Source of the DNA: an uncultured Gammaproteobacteria bacterium
Lineage (GTDB): Bacteria; Pseudomonadota; Gammaproteobacteria; Pseudomonadales; DT-91
DNA: 8,837 nucleotides
Reading direction: 5' to 3'
Assembly (NCBI GenBank): GCA_929200485.1
Contig: CAKMZU010000143.1
Span: forward strand, 1-8,837
Part shown: one piece after another, positions 6,801 through 8,837 of the stretch
Layout of the letters: every line of letters starts with the position of its first letter
How positions within the stretch are numbered: the first letter of the stretch is position 1
Program-made: the position numbers and the translations under genes
The notes under the pieces: model-generated
Told to the model about the DNA's origin: nothing
The model's database searches: none
What the model saw: the letters and a program-made list of their open reading frames with translations, nothing else

Positions 6801-7700
6801 GCAAAATCTAATCCGTTATTTTTTTATGATCCAACAGGGCATAACGCGAGTGACACAACCTATGGCTTAGGTGGTGCTTTTGCAGCTTTGGGGGTTCTTG
6901 GCGTTATTTTAGCCATACCTACCGATGGGATCTCACTGACATTTAGTGGCGGTGTTGCTGTTGTAGCCGGTGTATCTTCTGCCCTTTCCGGCGCATCGTT
7001 AATGGGGTCACAAGCTGCTCTGAATTCGGGTAATATGAAACTGTCCAAGGGATTACAATATGCCAGCATCACTTTAGGCTTGACGGCTTTAGTAGCAATG
7101 GGCGTTTCTATCGCGCCAGCCGTTAACAGCTTTTTTGTAACCGAGGAGATGAACGTGGCAACTCAATGGTTTAACACCACAGGCTTTTGGCAGAAAGTCG
7201 TTGAACATATTCCCGGCGCAAGAGCCATTGGCAGCAGAATAGCTTTTTCTGATACGCCATCAGGACAATTTGTCGACATATCAAAACTATCTTCGAGTCA
7301 TTGGGATTCAATGCTTGGCCCTGAAAAAACTATACAAAAATTGGCGGCAGTCATTGAGTCTGAGGGTCAAGTACCTAAGCTTAGTTATATAGTACCAAGC
7401 GCTTTACCTACTACATTACTCAACTCATCTTCTGCGACAGCAAGTGTGATTAACGGTTTGCATCGAGTATTTCATACATCAACATACAAAGATTCTGAAG
7501 ACACCGATTCCAATTCAGCAGACTCAGACAAGAAACACGGCGCTCAAGCATCTGATCTATCTGGCAAGACCAATGAGGTAATGAATTGGTCAGAAATAAG
7601 AGGTTCTAAAAATACACACTCACCAGATAAAACACATGAAAATGATTTTTCTGACAGCCATGACATAATGTCTTCTGATCTTTATGAGCCACATACCTAG
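2766..7700 (+). CDS. Exported RHS/YD-repeat protein with RHS core domain and variable C-terminal tail
   Basis: A protein of 1644 residues. Residues 1-22 are a signal peptide (MHLRLTQ, then hydrophobic LIVVIICLLTSI, cleavage after AYG). The N-terminal region has the usual RHS opening (VNAATGTFDFSLPI, then FELNLTY and LPQGWQLDLDYID). A long series of degenerate YD/RHS strands follows (for example QYDEDKQL and VEYDSKNRK near residue 958). These build the hollow beta-cocoon known for RHS and TcC proteins. The RHS-associated core spans about 1303-1358 (FGWHQDYTDTESGLVYLKSRFYSP to YDPTG). The 286-residue tail has three Gly/Ala-rich hydrophobic segments (about 1367-1384, 1391-1412, 1435-1453). Comparable regions occur after the core in other proteobacterial RHS proteins. 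An unrecognised tip of about 190 residues ends in a Ser/Asp/His-rich stretch. Family knowledge suggests the tail is the effector and the repeats its shell. A Sec signal is unlike type VI secretion RHS effectors and suggests another route, such as type II secretion. Whether it is a toxin is inference. Confidence 0.9.
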   Translation: MHLRLTQLIVVIICLLTSIAYGYSGSHAYNKASVEKISVNAATGTFDFSLPIISTHGIREPFELNLTYLFNRKGLFGLPQGWQLDLDYIDEKTANIHGQQWLIDPLWRDETLTASGLKYYNQHGSKFIDQIEAKPVPGFTDHTFRFVLKHNDGSSSYFSHQGLLVVKVDRFNNAMIFNYHQPVRSLESARLDSIIDNYGNKYQFIYAPNEMRVVMPDQRELVIYNDKDGIMKIVDPLKLHTDISYVKAFNRHLIKAIESPSGLFVSLTYSSINYKSGGIAGLMPVVDSLEKIDRATNKIIEQTHYKYSADNNFTGYPKYSLSDATDSLIDSNDQSYRYWVQITKSDLESPSKFHSQLFYYNYLHLPVDVYTLKEGRPYLKATYEYTISPFKYSRSTNYDKPKKMTKSLWSEAHSRFVDTERNNHHYDRYGKKTFENHEIFDRINSRWNKILTSNYSYYPHYSLKKNTIKTDHVTGQKIQHRFTLNPDKKTHQSVEISVIHDEKKLHWQPWQQEIFKFDTHGRKTYHGHQWLTKEYPGLEKTWKEFTYDFDTHSKQLTHSEIAASGAAKKTVIDTRNNQIIKNITPLNETWAYHYNALNQVDKSINPLGHITEHTYLTYQVEGVNAVVTASPLGYKFRKAFDAKHQQIHWHDFHDNKWRHLSSARYNGFGKVVEQTDINQLASITDYDSFDRPLSHVDYYGNKTEYKYDDFLLTTSIYLNKHKIYEKLSEPWNMLVRDRFYPNIDNPRDSLPDYVENAVKYSGFKKKIEETNSLMDRYHSEKKKSVTRFISYDARLNIIEEKSCGFDDTELSIKYTHDIFNHPVTKKKNLKNKETSSSVEGETFVYDIDGQLSQIQSAKLKSGEQQVTQFIYNKNGKKIKIILAGGQKISQSYNVLNLPEKISWSREGKPYEITNQYDEDKQLILSKNSQGQSLTFKYLDNGLLTQMIYPDGQSYQVEYDSKNRKIKEKALAGPVHHFHYDSKDLGKLSSINSDDLCVNYHYGVDDNDYKYQLIQRTFNHPKTGETVETITYGSQGIPVKSEVLNRKQGIVHEVNYAFNSRKQLTDLSMHSHKGHLIDESVDMHYNYNALNQLISEKLSNAGHSRELNYHYDANGNLTLEQELIDGKHSNKSFVYNAMDQLVQITSDFAPDNGALDYDVNGRMIKDHQGREYAYDDRGYLLSVNTPDGKIHYDYWLNGQLSQRKSTNSANQEKSTQFYQNHDKKIMAMNNSGDWHYLLKDNKGILASRRTNNSGAIDSESIAQWFMTNPIIGAVLTDAGKLSTRKYMAYGSPLQRGLSVPETMFGWHQDYTDTESGLVYLKSRFYSPSLKRFITPDSLLVDNRYRYAKSNPLFFYDPTGHNASDTTYGLGGAFAALGVLGVILAIPTDGISLTFSGGVAVVAGVSSALSGASLMGSQAALNSGNMKLSKGLQYASITLGLTALVAMGVSIAPAVNSFFVTEEMNVATQWFNTTGFWQKVVEHIPGARAIGSRIAFSDTPSGQFVDISKLSSSHWDSMLGPEKTIQKLAAVIESEGQVPKLSYIVPSALPTTLLNSSSATASVINGLHRVFHTSTYKDSEDTDSNSADSDKKHGAQASDLSGKTNEVMNWSEIRGSKNTHSPDKTHENDFSDSHDIMSSDLYEPHT
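6672..6839 (+). other. RHS repeat-associated core domain within RHS gene 1
   Basis: Codons 1303-1358 of RHS gene 1. The segment matches the conserved core pattern: FGW, then TDTESGLVYLKSRFYSP, RFITPDSL, RYRYAKSNPL and the closing YDPTG. In RHS proteins this core seals the shell and marks the border between the constant part and the variable C-terminal tip. In many members an aspartyl autoprotease cuts just after a DPxGL-type ending; here the residue after DPTG is His, not Leu. Confidence 0.85.
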
Positions 7701-7720
7701 AAAAAACCATCCCTCTGGTT

Positions 7721-7725
7721 GGGAG
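7721..7725 (+). promoter_or_regulatory. Ribosome binding site of RHS gene 2
   Basis: GGGAG lies six bases before ATG 7732 and is equivalent to the site before RHS gene 1. A weak 5-bp hairpin (AACCA 7705-7709 with TGGTT 7716-7720) lies just upstream. It has no T run and is not a terminator. No promoter fits in the 31-bp gap, so translation probably depends on read-through from RHS gene 1. Confidence 0.65.
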
Positions 7726-7731
7726 ACATTG

Positions 7732-8837
7732 ATGCATCTGTGTTTGTCTCAATTGGTTGTCGTAATCATCTGTCTGGTTACTTCTATCGCCTATGGCTAT
7801 TCGGGCTCTCACGCTTACAATAAAACATCCGTTGAAAAAATTTCTGTCAATGCAGCAACAGGGGTATTTGATTTCTCTCACCCCATTATTTCTACGCACG
7901 GCATCAGGGAGCCTTTTGAGCTGAATCTTACGTATCGATTTAATCGCCAAGGTCTTTGTGGATTGCCGCAAGGCTGGCAGCTGGATCTGGATTATATTGA
8001 TGACAAAACGGCAAATATCCACGGGCAGCAATGGTTAATTGATCCCTTGTGGCGAGATGAGACACTAACGGCTTCAGGGCTCAAATATTATAACCAGCAT
8101 GGTTCTAAATTTGTTGATCAAATAGAAGCAAAGCCTGTCCCGGGTTTTACTGATCATACTTCTCGGTTTGTATTAAAACACAACGATGGGAGTCAAAGTT
8201 ATTTTTCTCATCAAGGGTTGTTAGTGGTTAAGGTCGATCGATTTAGTAATGCCATGTTTTTTAATTACCAACAGCCTGTCAGATCACTCGAATCTGCACG
8301 ACTCGATTCCATCGTTGATAATTATGGCAATAAGTATCAGTTTATTTACGCACCCAATGAGATGCGCGTGGTGATGCCGGACCAAAGGGAATTGATTATA
8401 TATAATGGTAAAGATGGTGTTATGAAAATCGTTGATCCATTAAAACTCCATACCGATATTAGCTATGTTAAAGCGTTTAATCGGCCTCTAATCAAATCGA
8501 TTGAATCACCCTCTGGGCTGTTTGTGAGTTTAACCTATAACAGCATTAACTATAAGAGCGGTGGCGTCACCCGATTAATGCCGGTTGTTGATTCACTGAA
8601 AAAAATCGATAGGGCAACCAATAACATTCTTGAGCAGACGCACTACAAGTATTCAGCAGAAAATAACTTTACCGGTTTCCCTAGGTACAGTTTATCGGAT
8701 GCGACCGATAATTTAATGGATAGCAATGATCAGTCTTACCGTTACTGGGTACAGATAACCAAAAGTGATTTGGAGTCTCCGCCAAAATTCCATAGCCAAT
8801 TATTTTATTACAACTATCTGCATTTGCCGGTTGATGT
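7732..8837 (+). CDS. Second RHS/YD-repeat protein, N-terminal part only (tandem paralogue)
   Basis: An open frame runs from ATG 7732 to the window edge: 368 full codons and no stop. The product aligns without gaps to residues 1-368 of RHS gene 1; my hand alignment gives about 36 substitutions, so close to 90% identity. It keeps the signal peptide (QLVVVIICLVTSIAYG), the VNAATGVFDFSHPI opening and the LPQGWQLDLDYID strand. Changes are mostly conservative, with some striking ones (L50H, L69R, F75C). No frameshift or premature stop is visible, so it appears functional so far. It begins 31 bp after the stop of RHS gene 1 and is probably in the same operon. The repeat core and C-terminal tip lie outside the window, so whether the two proteins carry the same or different tips cannot be told here. 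Confidence 0.88.
   Translation, partial: MHLCLSQLVVVIICLVTSIAYGYSGSHAYNKTSVEKISVNAATGVFDFSHPIISTHGIREPFELNLTYRFNRQGLCGLPQGWQLDLDYIDDKTANIHGQQWLIDPLWRDETLTASGLKYYNQHGSKFVDQIEAKPVPGFTDHTSRFVLKHNDGSQSYFSHQGLLVVKVDRFSNAMFFNYQQPVRSLESARLDSIVDNYGNKYQFIYAPNEMRVVMPDQRELIIYNGKDGVMKIVDPLKLHTDISYVKAFNRPLIKSIESPSGLFVSLTYNSINYKSGGVTRLMPVVDSLKKIDRATNNILEQTHYKYSAENNFTGFPRYSLSDATDNLMDSNDQSYRYWVQITKSDLESPPKFHSQLFYYNYLHLPVD

Larger units (their letters stand above)
7717..8837. repeat. Copy 2 of the 1.1-kb direct repeat (start of RHS gene 2), cut by the window edge
   Basis: Gapless match to 2751-3871 at an offset of 4966 bp. It begins at the ribosome binding site (GGTTGGGAGA against GGTTGGAGAA), and the bases just before it are dissimilar in the two copies. 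It still matches at the last base of the window, so its true right end is unknown. Confidence 0.95.

Noticed and set aside
2751..7716. Insertion sequence or transposon-driven duplication
   Set aside because: No transposase, terminal inverted repeats or target-site duplications are visible at either repeat border.
7701..7731. Terminator or promoter between the RHS genes
   Set aside because: Only a 5-bp stem without a T run is present and there are no -35/-10 boxes; the gap is mostly ribosome binding site.
7606..8031. 141-codon minus-strand frame across the RHS junction
   Set aside because: It lies antisense to the conserved start of RHS gene 2 and the end of RHS gene 1. The forward frame is conserved with silent third-position changes, which shows that the + strand is the coding one.
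7717..8837. Assembly artefact duplicating the RHS gene start
   Set aside because: The copies differ at many positions, about 10% in protein, so they are true paralogues rather than the same reads placed twice.

Overview
The window looks like an accessory, exported-protein locus from an AT-rich Gram-negative bacterium, most likely a gammaproteobacterium. The lipase is of the Vibrio thermolabile-hemolysin (TLH) type. AT-rich DNA, a secreted lipase and large RHS proteins together would also suit a Legionellales-like host-associated organism. No ribosomal or housekeeping marker is present, so the taxonomy is inference.

Layout, all on the + strand: (1) the last 59 codons of an unidentified gene (2-181); (2) a short AT-rich intergenic region (182-255) with a possible extended -10 promoter and a good ribosome binding site; (3) a secreted protein of about 368 residues, unrecognised, with a Gly/Ser/Met linker and a C-terminal array of 12 C-x2-H-M-x-C motifs (256-1362), closed by a perfect 15-bp hairpin terminator; (4) a secreted SGNH/GDSL phospholipase of the TLH family (1424-2704); (5) a 1644-residue exported RHS/YD-repeat protein with an RHS core and a variable C-terminal tail (2766-7700); (6) the start of a second RHS gene (7732 to the window edge). 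The last is a diverged tandem copy of gene 5, about 90% identical in protein with no gaps over the visible 368 residues. It is easy to miss because it has no stop codon in the window.

All four genes whose starts are visible encode Sec-type signal peptides, so the theme is export: a possible metal-binding or disulfide-rich surface protein, a membrane-lipid hydrolase and large RHS shell-type proteins. Genes 4, 5 and 6 are close together (61 and 31 bp gaps) without an evident terminator between them and may be co-transcribed; gene 3 is separated from gene 4 by the hairpin. There is no room for an immunity gene between the two RHS genes, which weakens the idea of an ordinary antibacterial polymorphic toxin.

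The strongest leads for something undescribed are the Cys/His/Met array, whose 24 cysteines all fall in steps of 3 or 6 residues, and the tandem signal-peptide-bearing RHS pair with an unrecognised C-terminal tip. No RNA gene, CRISPR array or insertion sequence was seen.
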